52,669 bases of DNA. It comes from Clostridiales bacterium (lineage in GTDB: Bacteria; Bacillota; Clostridia; Christensenellales; Aristaeellaceae). The stretch is from positions 1-52,669 of the forward strand of contig SVGW01000012.1 in the NCBI GenBank assembly GCA_015056125.1, in the 5' to 3' direction. Below the pieces are notes generated by a model, which worked only from the letters and a program-made list of their open reading frames with translations, was not told where the DNA came from and ran no database searches. Position numbers and translations under genes: made by a program. Shown here piece by piece: positions 33,263 to 41,991 of the stretch. Within the stretch, counting starts at the first letter, position 1, and every line of letters starts with the position of its first letter.

Positions 33263-34234
33263 ATGCGCATCTTTTTGCAATTATCGCTTGAAAACATGGA
33301 AACCTACCTCTCCCTCTTTGGGATGAACGATCGGAACATGGCTGTATTGGAGCAGGAATTGAATGTAGCGGTGGCTCTTCGGGGCCAGGAACTGAGCATT
33401 CAGGGGGATGAAGAAAACGCCCAAATGGCAGAGCAGGTGATCGGAAAGCTGATTGAAATGCTGCGCCGGGGTGAAATGATTGACGCTTCCCGCATCCATT
33501 ACGCCGTGGCCCTGGCCCGGGAGGGAAGGCTGGAGGAAATTGAAGAAATAATGGGGGACGTGGTGGCTATTACCCATCGCGGCCGCCGGATTCAGTGCAA
33601 AACCCTGGGTCAGCGGGAATATGTATCCGCCGTGAGAAATGGGGAGCTTACCCTGGCAGTGGGCCCTGCGGGCACGGGGAAAACCTACCTGGCCATGGCC
33701 ATGGCAGTGGTGGCCCTAAAAAATAAAGAAGTGGAAAGAATTGTGCTCACCCGCCCTGCTGTGGAAGCGGGAGAGCGCTTGGGCTTTTTGCCTGGGGACA
33801 TGACCCAGAAGGTGGACCCCTATCTGCGCCCCCTATACGATGCCCTGTATGAAATGATGGGCGTGGAAAGCTATCAGCGATTGGTGGAACGGGGTACGCT
33901 GGAAGTGGCTCCGCTGGCATTTATGCGTGGTCGCACCCTGGCGGATGCCTTCATTATTCTGGATGAAGCCCAGAATACCACCACCGAGCAGATGAAAATG
34001 TTTCTAACCCGCCTGGGTGCCGGCTCCCGCTGCATTGTGACGGGAGACGTATCCCAGATTGACCTGCCTAAGGGTCGCAAAAGCGGCTTGGTGGAGGCCA
34101 TGGAAGTGCTCAAGGATGTGCCGGATATTCATATTGTGGAGTTGACGGCCAAGGATGTGGTGCGTCATGAGCTGGTGCAGAAAATCGTGCGCGCTTATGA
34201 TGCCTATGAGGCCAAGGGAGGAGAAAACGCATGA
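33263..34234 (+). CDS. phoH: PhoH-like ATPase
   Basis: 323 residues as drawn. An N-terminal KH-like domain precedes the P-loop AVGPAGTGKTYLAMAMA (near residue 133) and the Walker B segment FIILDEAQNTT. The family is an RNA-linked ATPase/helicase that occurs with YbeY. The start is uncertain: AAAGGAG touches the ATG at 33263, so the TTG at 33275 (12 bases from the site, MQLSLENMETYL) may be the true start. It overlaps pgpH by 4 bases. Confidence 0.88.
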   Translation: MRIFLQLSLENMETYLSLFGMNDRNMAVLEQELNVAVALRGQELSIQGDEENAQMAEQVIGKLIEMLRRGEMIDASRIHYAVALAREGRLEEIEEIMGDVVAITHRGRRIQCKTLGQREYVSAVRNGELTLAVGPAGTGKTYLAMAMAVVALKNKEVERIVLTRPAVEAGERLGFLPGDMTQKVDPYLRPLYDALYEMMGVESYQRLVERGTLEVAPLAFMRGRTLADAFIILDEAQNTTTEQMKMFLTRLGAGSRCIVTGDVSQIDLPKGRKSGLVEAMEVLKDVPDIHIVELTAKDVVRHELVQKIVRAYDAYEAKGGENA

Positions 34235-36660
34235 GTGGGGCTGGAGGGGCGAAAGTCGCCAAGGGAATGGAGCGATTGAAAGATTTTCTTCATTCGCCAA
34301 AGGCGCTTCGCCTTCTGATTTGCATTGTGGGCGTGGCTTTGCTGGCTGCAATTTTTGAAGTGGCCATTGTGCCTGTGCGCTATGATTTAAGGGTGGGCAT
34401 GGTGCCCACGCATACCATTTCCGCCACCAAGGATGTGGTGGATGAGGGCAGCACGGAAAAGCGCAGGGCAGAGGCGGCTGCAGCCGTAACGCCCACGTAT
34501 TACTACGCCGAAGGCGTTACCGAAACGGTGCTAGCGGATTTTGATCAGATCTTTGCGCAGCTTCGGGCTGTGCGCCAATATGGCGCTACCCTGCTTGATC
34601 AATCCCCCAACCGGGAATATTCCAAGGATGAATTGCAATATGCCCGGGATATGCTCACGGCTATTTCTCTTCGGGATTATCAGCTTATCGCGCTGCTGCA
34701 TAGCACCCAGGAGGAATTGGAGGAAGCGTATTCCCTTTTATACAGCGCCCTTCAAAGCATCATGCAAGGCCGCGTGATCGAAGGGAAAACCAGTACCGCT
34801 ATCGCCAGCGTAAGGCAGATTGTGGATTTCCGCATTTCCATTCCTCTGGGGCAGAATGTGGTGCCTGCGGTGCTGAACGCCTGTGTAAAGCCCAATATGC
34901 TCATCGACCAGGAGGCCACCGAAAAGGCGCGCCAGGCTGCCCGGGACGCCGTGGAGCCGGTGGTATATAAGCAGGGGCAGAATATCGTGGTGCGGGGCGA
35001 GGGGAGAATCACCAGCAATCAGCTGGCCATGCTTTCTACGCTGGGCCTGCTCAGCTCCGGCGATGTGGATATCACCATGTATCTGGGCGCCGCGCTGATG
35101 ATGACCATCGTGCTTGGCAGCATGATTTTCCAATTGCACCGCCCCTATTATCATCTGTTTGATCATACCAAGCGGTTATTGCTTTTGTTTATTATCCTGG
35201 TGGTTACCCTGGGGCTGTGCGTGCTGGCGCGATTGATCAATATCTATCTGGCCCCCACCCTTCTTGGGGTGCTTTTGATCACGGCGCTGCTGGGCATGCG
35301 CCCGGCCATTATTTGCAATACGGCGCTTACCATTCTGGTGGCGACCCTGGCTGCCGGCAGCAGCGAAGCGTATACGGAAACCATGGTGATGATCATTTCC
35401 ACCGGCATGCTCTCCGGCACCGTGGCGGCGTTGATTCTCAATAACCGGGTAACCAGGCTGCGGGTTCTTTTTTCCGGGCTGGCTGCCGTGGCCGTGGACT
35501 TTTTGATTTTCCTGGCCATGGGCCTGATGACGGCCAGCGAGCTATCCGGCAATTTGATCAATGGGGCGATTCGGGCAGGGGGCACCTTGATTTCCACCCT
35601 GCTGTGCATCGGCTTGCAGCCCTTATTGGAAACGGCCTTCAACCTGGCTACGCCTATGAAGCTGATGGAGCTTTCCAATCCCAATCAGCCTCTTTTGCGC
35701 CGGCTGCTTCTGGAAGCCCCCGGCACCTATCACCATTCCACCATTGTGGCCAGCCTGGCAGAAGCGGCGGCAGAGGCCATTGGCGCCAATCCGCTCCTTG
35801 CCCGGGTAGGCGGCTATTATCATGACGTGGGCAAGCTCAAGCGTCCCCTGTATTTTAAGGAAAATCAGATGGGCGATCGCAATGTGCACGATTACACCGA
35901 TCCTTTGGTGTCTGCCGCCATCGTCACCTCCCATACCCAGGATGGCGTTACCCTGGCCAAGCAATATCGCCTGCCCCAGGAAGTATTGAATATCATTGGC
36001 GAGCATCATGGCAATACCCCGGTGATGTTTTTCTATCATAAGGCGCTGCAGCTGGCGGGGGGCAAGCCGGTGGATATCAACACCTTCCGCTATAGTGGCC
36101 GTCCTCCTAAGACGCGGGAGGGCGCGGTGGTGCTCCTTTGTGATACCATCGAAGCCGCCGTGCGCACTTTGAAAAATCCTACCCCCGAATCCATTGAAGA
36201 ATTTATTTTGAAGCTGGTGCGGGGAAAATTGGAGGATGGTCAGCTCAGCGACAGTCCTCTGACCTTGCAGGATATTGACAAAATCTGCATGGCTGCTACC
36301 ACTGTGCTTACCGGCGTATTCCACGAGCGGATTGAATACCCCGACGTGGATGAAATCAAGAAGCAGGAAGAGCCCAAGGAAGAAGCGCAAAAGGGAGAAG
36401 AGCAGGAAAAGAGCGAGGAAGCAGAGCAGCCCATGGTGGTTGCTCCTCCGGAAGCCCAGCCTATGCCGGTAATCGAAGTGGCCGCTCGAGCGCCCCTGAA
36501 GGTGGTTACCCCTGAAGCGCCTGCCGAACTGGTGGAAGTGGCGCCGCCGCCTGCGATTGAGCCTGTGGCGGTAGCGGATCTGGTGCGGGCGGAGCGGATG
36601 CCCCTTGAGGAAGAGGCCCAGGCGCAGCCAGAGAAAGAAAAGGAAGAAGAGAACGAATGA
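34231..36660 (+). CDS. pgpH: Cyclic-di-AMP phosphodiesterase PgpH/YqfF (7TM-HD protein)
   Basis: 809 residues. One N-terminal membrane segment, a long extracellular domain (about 45-275), seven membrane segments (about 285-470), then a cytoplasmic HD domain: HHSTIVASLAEAA, GGYYHDVGKLKRP, GEHHGNTPVMFFYHKAL. Family members degrade c-di-AMP or pApA. A Glu- and Pro/Ala-rich tail of about 100 residues follows the HD domain and is longer than usual. Coupled at both ends by 4-base overlaps. Confidence 0.9.
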   Translation: MSGAGGAKVAKGMERLKDFLHSPKALRLLICIVGVALLAAIFEVAIVPVRYDLRVGMVPTHTISATKDVVDEGSTEKRRAEAAAAVTPTYYYAEGVTETVLADFDQIFAQLRAVRQYGATLLDQSPNREYSKDELQYARDMLTAISLRDYQLIALLHSTQEELEEAYSLLYSALQSIMQGRVIEGKTSTAIASVRQIVDFRISIPLGQNVVPAVLNACVKPNMLIDQEATEKARQAARDAVEPVVYKQGQNIVVRGEGRITSNQLAMLSTLGLLSSGDVDITMYLGAALMMTIVLGSMIFQLHRPYYHLFDHTKRLLLLFIILVVTLGLCVLARLINIYLAPTLLGVLLITALLGMRPAIICNTALTILVATLAAGSSEAYTETMVMIISTGMLSGTVAALILNNRVTRLRVLFSGLAAVAVDFLIFLAMGLMTASELSGNLINGAIRAGGTLISTLLCIGLQPLLETAFNLATPMKLMELSNPNQPLLRRLLLEAPGTYHHSTIVASLAEAAAEAIGANPLLARVGGYYHDVGKLKRPLYFKENQMGDRNVHDYTDPLVSAAIVTSHTQDGVTLAKQYRLPQEVLNIIGEHHGNTPVMFFYHKALQLAGGKPVDINTFRYSGRPPKTREGAVVLLCDTIEAAVRTLKNPTPESIEEFILKLVRGKLEDGQLSDSPLTLQDIDKICMAATTVLTGVFHERIEYPDVDEIKKQEEPKEEAQKGEEQEKSEEAEQPMVVAPPEAQPMPVIEVAARAPLKVVTPEAPAELVEVAPPPAIEPVAVADLVRAERMPLEEEAQAQPEKEKEEENE

Positions 36661-37556
36661 AGGCGAAAATCGAGCTGGAATGGGATGACGAAGTGATCCC
36701 GGGCGCAGAGGAAGATTTGCAAAGAATTGCTATTGAATGCGTGAAGGCAGAAGGAATCAAATCCTCTGTGTATGCTCAGCTGCGCATCACCGATGATGAA
36801 TCCATCCGGGCAATCAACCGGGATTACCGCATGATCGATCGGGCAACGGACGTGCTTTCCTTTCCTGCCATTTCCTGTACCCCGGAAAAAACTTTGGGCC
36901 AGTGCCCCAAAAAGCTTTTAAGGGAGCGGGATGAAACGGGGGCGTGCTTCCTGGGGGATATTATCATCTCCCTGCCAAGGGCCCGGGAACAGGCCCAGGA
37001 ATATGGCCACAGCCTGAAAAGAGAAATGGCCTATCTTACGGCCCATGCCCTTTTTCATCTCATGGGCTATGATCATATGAATGAGCAGGACAAGGAAAGG
37101 ATGCGTGCCATGGAAGAAAAGGCGCTGGGCATGGCGGGGATTGCCCGGGTGACGGATGATGAATTGATCGCCCTGGCAGAAAAGGCTATGCAGTTTTCCT
37201 ATTCTCCCTATTCCCATTTTAAGGTGGGTGCGGCGCTGCTGAGCAAGGATGGCCGGGTGTTTACCGGCTGCAATATTGAAAACGGCTCCTACGGCGCCAC
37301 CAATTGCGCAGAGCGCACAGCTCTTTTTAAGGCCGTCAGCGAGGGCGTTACCGAGTTTACTGCCATTGCCATTACCGCTGAAAAATCCGCCCCCTGGCCC
37401 TGCGGTATCTGCCGCCAGGCGCTGAATGAATTTGCGCCGGATATCCGGGTGATCGTTTCCTGGGATGGAAATCGGGATGAAGCGATGCTTCCGGATCTTT
37501 TGCCCCACGGCTTTGGCCCCAAGCAGGGCACCTTGGATTTCCTTGGGAAGGAATAA
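36657..37556 (+). CDS. ybeY-cdd: YbeY endoribonuclease fused to cytidine deaminase
   Basis: 299 residues in one frame. Residues 1 to about 160 are YbeY: INRDYRMIDRATDVLSFP, GDIIIS, and the zinc motif HALFHLMGYDH (His near 130, 134, 140), for rRNA 3' processing. Residues from about 164 are a complete tetrameric-type cytidine deaminase: YSPYSHFKVGAALL, zinc ligands in NCAERTALF and PCGICRQALNEF. Both active sites look intact. In many Firmicutes the order is ybeY-dgkA-cdd-era; here dgkA is missing and the two enzymes are joined. I see no strong ribosome site at the junction. Confidence 0.9.
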   Translation: MKAKIELEWDDEVIPGAEEDLQRIAIECVKAEGIKSSVYAQLRITDDESIRAINRDYRMIDRATDVLSFPAISCTPEKTLGQCPKKLLRERDETGACFLGDIIISLPRAREQAQEYGHSLKREMAYLTAHALFHLMGYDHMNEQDKERMRAMEEKALGMAGIARVTDDELIALAEKAMQFSYSPYSHFKVGAALLSKDGRVFTGCNIENGSYGATNCAERTALFKAVSEGVTEFTAIAITAEKSAPWPCGICRQALNEFAPDIRVIVSWDGNRDEAMLPDLLPHGFGPKQGTLDFLGKE

Positions 37557-37559
37557 AAA

Positions 37560-37886
37560 ATGGGCAAAGTGGTCTATCATAAATTGGTGCGGGATCGGAT
37601 CCCTGAAATTATTGAAGCTTCCGGAAAGAAATGCACCTGCCGCATCCTTTCGGACAGCGAATATCTGGAAATGCTGGATGAAAAGCTCAATGAAGAATTG
37701 GCCGAGTATCAGAAAAGTAAATCCTTGGAGGAATTGGCCGATCTGATGGAAGTGATCCATGCAGTGATCAGGGCCTGTGGAAGCACTTTTGAGGAAGTGG
37801 AAATAATCCGCCAGGAGAAAGCCAGGAAACGCGGCAGATTTGAAAAGAAGATTCTGCTGGAAGAAGTAAATGAAGGGGAGCAATAA
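37560..37886 (+). CDS. MazG-like nucleotide pyrophosphohydrolase (phosphoribosyl-ATP pyrophosphohydrolase-like)
   Basis: 108 residues. VYHKLVRDRIPEIIEASGK opens it; EKLNEELAEYQKSKSLEELADLMEV holds the Glu/Asp metal cluster of all-alpha NTP pyrophosphohydrolases. The family clears noncanonical nucleotides. It starts 3 bases after the ybeY-cdd stop, so it is the last gene of that operon and sits next to a nucleoside enzyme. Confidence 0.82.
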   Translation: MGKVVYHKLVRDRIPEIIEASGKKCTCRILSDSEYLEMLDEKLNEELAEYQKSKSLEELADLMEVIHAVIRACGSTFEEVEIIRQEKARKRGRFEKKILLEEVNEGEQ

Positions 37887-37934
37887 TGCTCCTCTTTTTC
37901 AATACATAAATCCAAGTAATCGTTGAATTTGAAA

Positions 37935-37951
37935 CAATAAATTGATTATTG
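37935..37951. promoter_or_regulatory. Inverted repeat CAATAA-N5-TTATTG, possible XRE operator
   Basis: The 6-bp inverted repeat overlaps the -35 hexamer of the promoter of the XRE regulator. Autorepression is possible. Confidence 0.45.
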
Positions 37952-37976
37952 TAATTAGGGGGAAAAATGATATAGT
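37949..37976 (+). promoter_or_regulatory. Promoter of the XRE regulator gene
   Basis: -35 TTGTAA (37949-37954), a 16-bp spacer and extended -10 TGA-TATAGT (-10 at 37971-37976). Confidence 0.6.
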
Positions 37977-38014
37977 AAAAATACACCAGGAAGAAAAGAA
38001 TGGAGGAACATGCG

Positions 38015-39175
38015 ATGCAGCTCAATTTAGGAAATAAAATTAGGGAACTTCGCCACAGGGACGGCAGAACACAGGAGGCGCTGGCGGAAGCGCTGGGGGT
38101 GACGAGCCAGGCAGTGTCCCGGTGGGAAAGCAACGGCGGCTATCCGGATATGGAAATGATGCCGGCTATTGCCAATTTCTTTGGCATTACCATGGATGAA
38201 CTTTTTGGCTATCATCATGACAGGGATGAAAAAATTGCCGCAATTATCAGCCGGGTGGAGAGCTTTCATATCAAAAGCCGGGGAGACGACGGCTGGGTGG
38301 ATGAATGCCTGGGGATTCTCAGGGAAGGTCTGGCCGAATTTCCCCAGAATGAAAAACTGCTGATCACCCTGGCAGATACCCTTTCCGAAGCCGGGTGGAG
38401 ACGGCACCGTGAATGGCTGCGTTATGATGAAGCGGGCTATCTTCGGCATGATTATGATAAGCACAAGAAAAATGAATACTGGGTGGAAGCTATCAAGATT
38501 TGCGAGCATTTGGTGCAGGCTGCCCAGGAGCATATGATCGTTTCCCAGGCAATTGCCATTTTGGTATTGCTCTATCGGAATATGGGCGAAACAGAAAAGG
38601 CTGTTTTTTATGCCAATCGCATGCCTGAAATGAAATACAGTCGGGAAATGATGCTGGCTGCCGCCGCAGATGGAGAAGAGGAAGCCCGGTATATCGGCGA
38701 TCTGCTTTTGAAAATGTCGGCGAAATTTGCGGAGCAGATGGTTTATGCATTGATGGCATATAAGCCCTATTTTGACAGCGATCTGCCCATGGAGAAGATC
38801 AAGGGCGTGATCAAAATTTTTGATTTGGTTTGTGAGGATGGGTATTTCGGCCCCTATCACGGGGAACTGATTAAGCTCTATCTCTATCTTTCCAGAGTGC
38901 AATGGGAACGGGGCGATCATGACGGCGCCTTCGTTTCTCTGGATCAGGCGCTGAAGCATGCCAAAGCGATGGAAGGCCTGATGGACGGCAAGGAGCATCG
39001 CTTTACGGCTGCACTCGTTTCTACGGTACAATACCAGATGAAAGCAGGCGGAGAAATCGCCCAATATCTGCCCCAGGATTGGCCCTTCTGGAGAATGCCG
39101 GAGTGCAAACAAGCGGCACAGGAAATCAAAGCAGATCCGCGCTGGGCGGAATGGGTGGAAAAAACGCAGAAATAA
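38015..39175 (+). CDS. XRE-family regulator with helical-repeat C-terminus
   Basis: 386 residues. The helix-turn-helix is at about 5-58: NKIRELRHRDGRTQEALAEA, GVTSQAVSRWESNGGYPD. The rest is helical with TPR-like units (YWVEAIKICEHLVQAAQEHM, AIAILVLLYRNMGETEKAVF), as in regulators that bind peptides or count stress. No signal peptide. The start at 38015 has GGAGG 8 bases upstream; the ATG at 38000 lies over that site. A terminator shared with the convergent GNAT gene follows. Target unknown. Confidence 0.85.
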   Translation: MQLNLGNKIRELRHRDGRTQEALAEALGVTSQAVSRWESNGGYPDMEMMPAIANFFGITMDELFGYHHDRDEKIAAIISRVESFHIKSRGDDGWVDECLGILREGLAEFPQNEKLLITLADTLSEAGWRRHREWLRYDEAGYLRHDYDKHKKNEYWVEAIKICEHLVQAAQEHMIVSQAIAILVLLYRNMGETEKAVFYANRMPEMKYSREMMLAAAADGEEEARYIGDLLLKMSAKFAEQMVYALMAYKPYFDSDLPMEKIKGVIKIFDLVCEDGYFGPYHGELIKLYLYLSRVQWERGDHDGAFVSLDQALKHAKAMEGLMDGKEHRFTAALVSTVQYQMKAGGEIAQYLPQDWPFWRMPECKQAAQEIKADPRWAEWVEKTQK

Positions 39176-39180
39176 AAGAG

Positions 39181-39201
39181 CCGGGGAGCATAGCTCCCCG
39201 G
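39181..39201. terminator. Bidirectional terminator, XRE/GNAT
   Basis: CCGGGGAGC (39181-39189) pairs with GCTCCCCGG (39193-39201), filling the gap between two convergent stops. Confidence 0.8.
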
Positions 39202-39942
39202 TTATTCTTTGAGAATATATGCTATACCGTATTTTTCATAACCAATGGATTCAGCCAGCGCGATGGAGGCGGTATTGGTGATCCTGCATTCCCATTGAGG
39301 GCAGATGCCCCGTTCAATGAGGTGATGGGCCGCCAGGGCGGCTGTACATCGGGCATAGCCTTTCCGGCGGGCCTCAGGCAGGGTAAGGATGCCGGTATGC
39401 TGAACCCTATGCGCCAGATAGGGCATATCCGGGGCGTCGCAAACGGATACCAATTGGCCGTCCCGGACAAAGCCGGTAAAGTATTCCCGGGTCGTTTTTT
39501 CTTCAAAATATTCTCTTAGCCAGCTGGAGGGGCTGGCAGTGGGATGGGCTGTGCAGAAGAAGGCTTCATACAGCGGATAGTCTTCCTTCTTAAGAATCTG
39601 CGCGCTTCCGTATTCCCTCACGCATTCCTGGCGAAAGCTCATCAGCTGCACTTTTGTGATCGTAAAGGAAGCCTCCAGGCAGGTTAACACATCGGCCGTG
39701 TTTTTTCCCCGAAGCTTTTCAAAAAAGGCCGCATAGTGGGGAGCATAAGCAACAATGCATTTTTCATCCTTTACCAGCGCATAGATGGAGTATTTACATC
39801 CCAAGCCTTTCATGGGCTCATTGCGGGCATCGGTGCAGACCAAGGAAACACCAGGGGGAGCTTCGGATACATTCGTTCCAACGAAGCAGGAATAGAATTC
39901 ATGGGTAAGCGCTGCTATTTGCTGCTCGGTTAATCTGGGCAT
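39202..39942 (-). CDS. GNAT family N-acetyltransferase
   Basis: 246 residues. The acetyl-CoA loop is HTGILTLPEARRKGYARCTA, followed by ECRITNTASIALAESIGYEK, which are GNAT motifs A and B in the C-terminal 100 residues. The N-terminal 140 residues are an unassigned domain. GGAGG precedes the ATG. It is the last gene of a minus-strand operon after the nitrilase-family gene (24-base gap). Substrate unknown. Confidence 0.82.
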   Translation of the reverse strand: MPRLTEQQIAALTHEFYSCFVGTNVSEAPPGVSLVCTDARNEPMKGLGCKYSIYALVKDEKCIVAYAPHYAAFFEKLRGKNTADVLTCLEASFTITKVQLMSFRQECVREYGSAQILKKEDYPLYEAFFCTAHPTASPSSWLREYFEEKTTREYFTGFVRDGQLVSVCDAPDMPYLAHRVQHTGILTLPEARRKGYARCTAALAAHHLIERGICPQWECRITNTASIALAESIGYEKYGIAYILKE

Positions 39943-39966
39943 TTTTATTCCTCCGCCCGGGTTCTT

Positions 39967-40680
39967 TTAGACGTCCGCATAGAGCAAGCCTTCCTGAAAG
40001 AGGGGAAGCTCTTTCGGGATGCTTCCGTTGGCAAACATGGCTGCGCCCCCAAAGGCATCTTCTCGGCAAAGGGAATTGACATACAGGGTATATGGGCAGC
40101 ATCGTTTCGCCTGCTCTGCGTATTCCTTTTTGCCGCCGTTTTCCCATTCTTCCCGGGTCCAGGATACATAGACGGGCCAGAAGAGGATATCTTCCCCCAA
40201 GGCGAAACGCTCAGGAAAATCCCATACATCCCCGCATAGGGCGATTACACATTTTTTTCCGTGATAGTCAAATATATCAACGATTTCCCCCTCTTGATAG
40301 TGCAGATCGGTTCTGGAATATTCTTTCCAGCCTTTGGAAATACGGCGATAGTTCCGGAGGAGTTCTCCGTTTGCAATCAGCGCACAGGAGGAATACAGGC
40401 GGTCTCCGTCCAGTTCATTATACCCGAACAGCACATCGATCCCGATTTTAGTTGACCATGCCTTGATTTTTGCAAATTCTTCCGATTCAGTGGACAAGGC
40501 TGTCTTTCGATCCTTTTCAAACTGCCAGGAGAGCGCATTGAATCCTTGCAGAAAGGCTTCTCCAAAGCATACCAGGCAAGCGCCGTTTGCTTTTGCTTCC
40601 TGCATATATTTTTCCATTTGCGAAAGATTGAAAGGAATATCCCGGTCGATGATCAGGGCCGAAGCCAGGGCAATTTTCAT
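39967..40680 (-). CDS. Carbon-nitrogen hydrolase (nitrilase superfamily)
   Basis: 237 residues. The expected Glu-Lys-Cys triad is visible: E41 in CFGEAFLQGF, K116 in NYRRISKGW and C149 in VIALCGDVWDFP. Such enzymes cleave amides or nitriles. AGGTGA precedes the ATG. It lies in an operon between the sigma factor and the GNAT enzyme, so the three may form one inducible response. Substrate unknown. Confidence 0.85.
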   Translation of the reverse strand: MKIALASALIIDRDIPFNLSQMEKYMQEAKANGACLVCFGEAFLQGFNALSWQFEKDRKTALSTESEEFAKIKAWSTKIGIDVLFGYNELDGDRLYSSCALIANGELLRNYRRISKGWKEYSRTDLHYQEGEIVDIFDYHGKKCVIALCGDVWDFPERFALGEDILFWPVYVSWTREEWENGGKKEYAEQAKRCCPYTLYVNSLCREDAFGGAAMFANGSIPKELPLFQEGLLYADV

Positions 40681-40703
40681 TCGGTCTCACCTGCTTTCAT
40701 TTT

Positions 40704-41987
40704 TCAGATAATATAATCGCTGATGCAGTCGTACCAGTGGACATAGGTTTCGCCATTGATCAGCAGGCGCTCATTATCTGGGAGCATTTCCGTCCAGGGC
40801 TTCTGGTAGCGATGGGCGGCCCAGTTGTTGTGGTTAAAGCGCCGCCAGAGGATGGTGCGGCCGTTTTGATCCAGGAACTGTTCGGAGGCAATGGAATCAT
40901 TGAAGGTTTCAATATCCATCACGCATACGGTATCATAGCTTTTTCCATTGATGGTCACGGTATAGCGGCCCACGATATCCAGGTTTTCCGCCTTCTTGGG
41001 GCCGGTGATCACGTTGCCTTCGCGATGGAGGATACCCTTGGGGGACATATGGATTTCGGTGCCGCAGTTGTCCGGGCCAAAGCCCCAGTTATTCATGAAG
41101 GGCTCTCCGTCCAGGAAGGTATAGCATTTGCGCACGCCGTTTTCCATGTGGCTTTCCGCCAGATAGCGGCAGTGGGTATCGGTGAGCTGGGCGATGAAGC
41201 GGCGTTCGATTTCCTTGATGCTGCCGGTGCGGTAGTAATTTTCGGCGTCATATTGGATGGCTTTGAATTCCACCCCTTCGATACCATGCACCTCTGCTTT
41301 GCCCACCACTTCCATTTCGGTATATTCAGTGCGCTTCTTGGAAGCAAAATCATACAGGCCCCAGGAGAGCTTTTCGCCCAGTTTCGGGACGATCATCCAA
41401 CCCAGCAGCTCTTCCCATTTTACCGAGAAGGGAGGAAGATCGGATTTTTCGATGGTGTATGCGGGCAGCTTTTCGGGAAGTTTGGTCATAGAATCGTCTC
41501 CTTTTTCATGATTCAGATAGGGATAATGCTGCTGGAACTGCTGCTTGGCCGTGTGCAGGCGGCTTTTCACCGTACCCGGGGGAATGCCCAAGCGATTGGC
41601 GATCTCCGCCTGGGGCAGCTCCTTCCAATAGGCCAGATACAAAATCTGCTTTTCCTTATCCCCTAATTTTTCCAGGGTATCCTGCACGGTGTCTGATACC
41701 GTCACGCCCTGTCGGCCATAAGTGAGGGATTTTTCCGAGAGAGAATCCAGAGGAATATCCATGCGCCTGGCCTTTTCCCGGAAATAATCGTGGCATTTAT
41801 TCCGTGCAATGCCAATCAGCCAGAATTGAAAGGCGGACGGATCCCGAAGCTGAGGAAATTTTTGATGCGCCGTGAGAAAAATTTCCTGGAGCACATCCTC
41901 TGCATCGGCGCGGTTGGGCAAGCGGAATTTTACATACCTTTCCACGCCCAGCGCATGCGTCGCCAAAAGGCTCTCAAAGCGTTCCAA
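40704..41987 (-). CDS. ECF sigma factor with a 260-residue C-terminal extension
   Basis: 427 residues in one open frame. Residues 1 to about 160 are an ECF sigma factor: region 2 ADAEDVLQEIFLTAHQKFP, region 4 LPQAEIANRLGIPPGTVKSR. Residues 167-427 are a soluble alpha/beta domain of unknown role (WGLYDFASKKRTEYTEMEVV, GRYTVTINGKSYDTVCVMDI, WRRFNHNNW). The start is TTG (41985-41987) after AAGGTG. An in-frame ATG at 41487-41489 has a perfect AAAAAGGAG 8 bases upstream, so the C-terminal part may also be made alone. The extension may act as a built-in sensor or as a separate product. Confidence 0.82.
   Translation of the reverse strand: MERFESLLATHALGVERYVKFRLPNRADAEDVLQEIFLTAHQKFPQLRDPSAFQFWLIGIARNKCHDYFREKARRMDIPLDSLSEKSLTYGRQGVTVSDTVQDTLEKLGDKEKQILYLAYWKELPQAEIANRLGIPPGTVKSRLHTAKQQFQQHYPYLNHEKGDDSMTKLPEKLPAYTIEKSDLPPFSVKWEELLGWMIVPKLGEKLSWGLYDFASKKRTEYTEMEVVGKAEVHGIEGVEFKAIQYDAENYYRTGSIKEIERRFIAQLTDTHCRYLAESHMENGVRKCYTFLDGEPFMNNWGFGPDNCGTEIHMSPKGILHREGNVITGPKKAENLDIVGRYTVTINGKSYDTVCVMDIETFNDSIASEQFLDQNGRTILWRRFNHNNWAAHRYQKPWTEMLPDNERLLINGETYVHWYDCISDYII
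41487..41506 (-). promoter_or_regulatory. Internal ribosome site and ATG within the sigma-fusion frame
   Basis: On the minus strand, AAAAAGGAG (41498-41506) lies 8 bases before an in-frame ATG (41487-41489). Translation from here gives a 261-residue protein, the C-terminal domain alone. Confidence 0.65.
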
Positions 41988-41991
41988 AGCA

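Noticed and set aside
36240-36722. Ser/Ala-rich minus-strand frame over the pgpH tail
   Set aside because: It mirrors the Glu/Ala-rich tail codons of pgpH; low complexity, no start signal.
37557-38000. Toxin-antitoxin pair of the MazG-like protein and XRE regulator
   Set aside because: The MazG-like protein is a pyrophosphohydrolase, not a MazF toxin, and the XRE gene has its own promoter.
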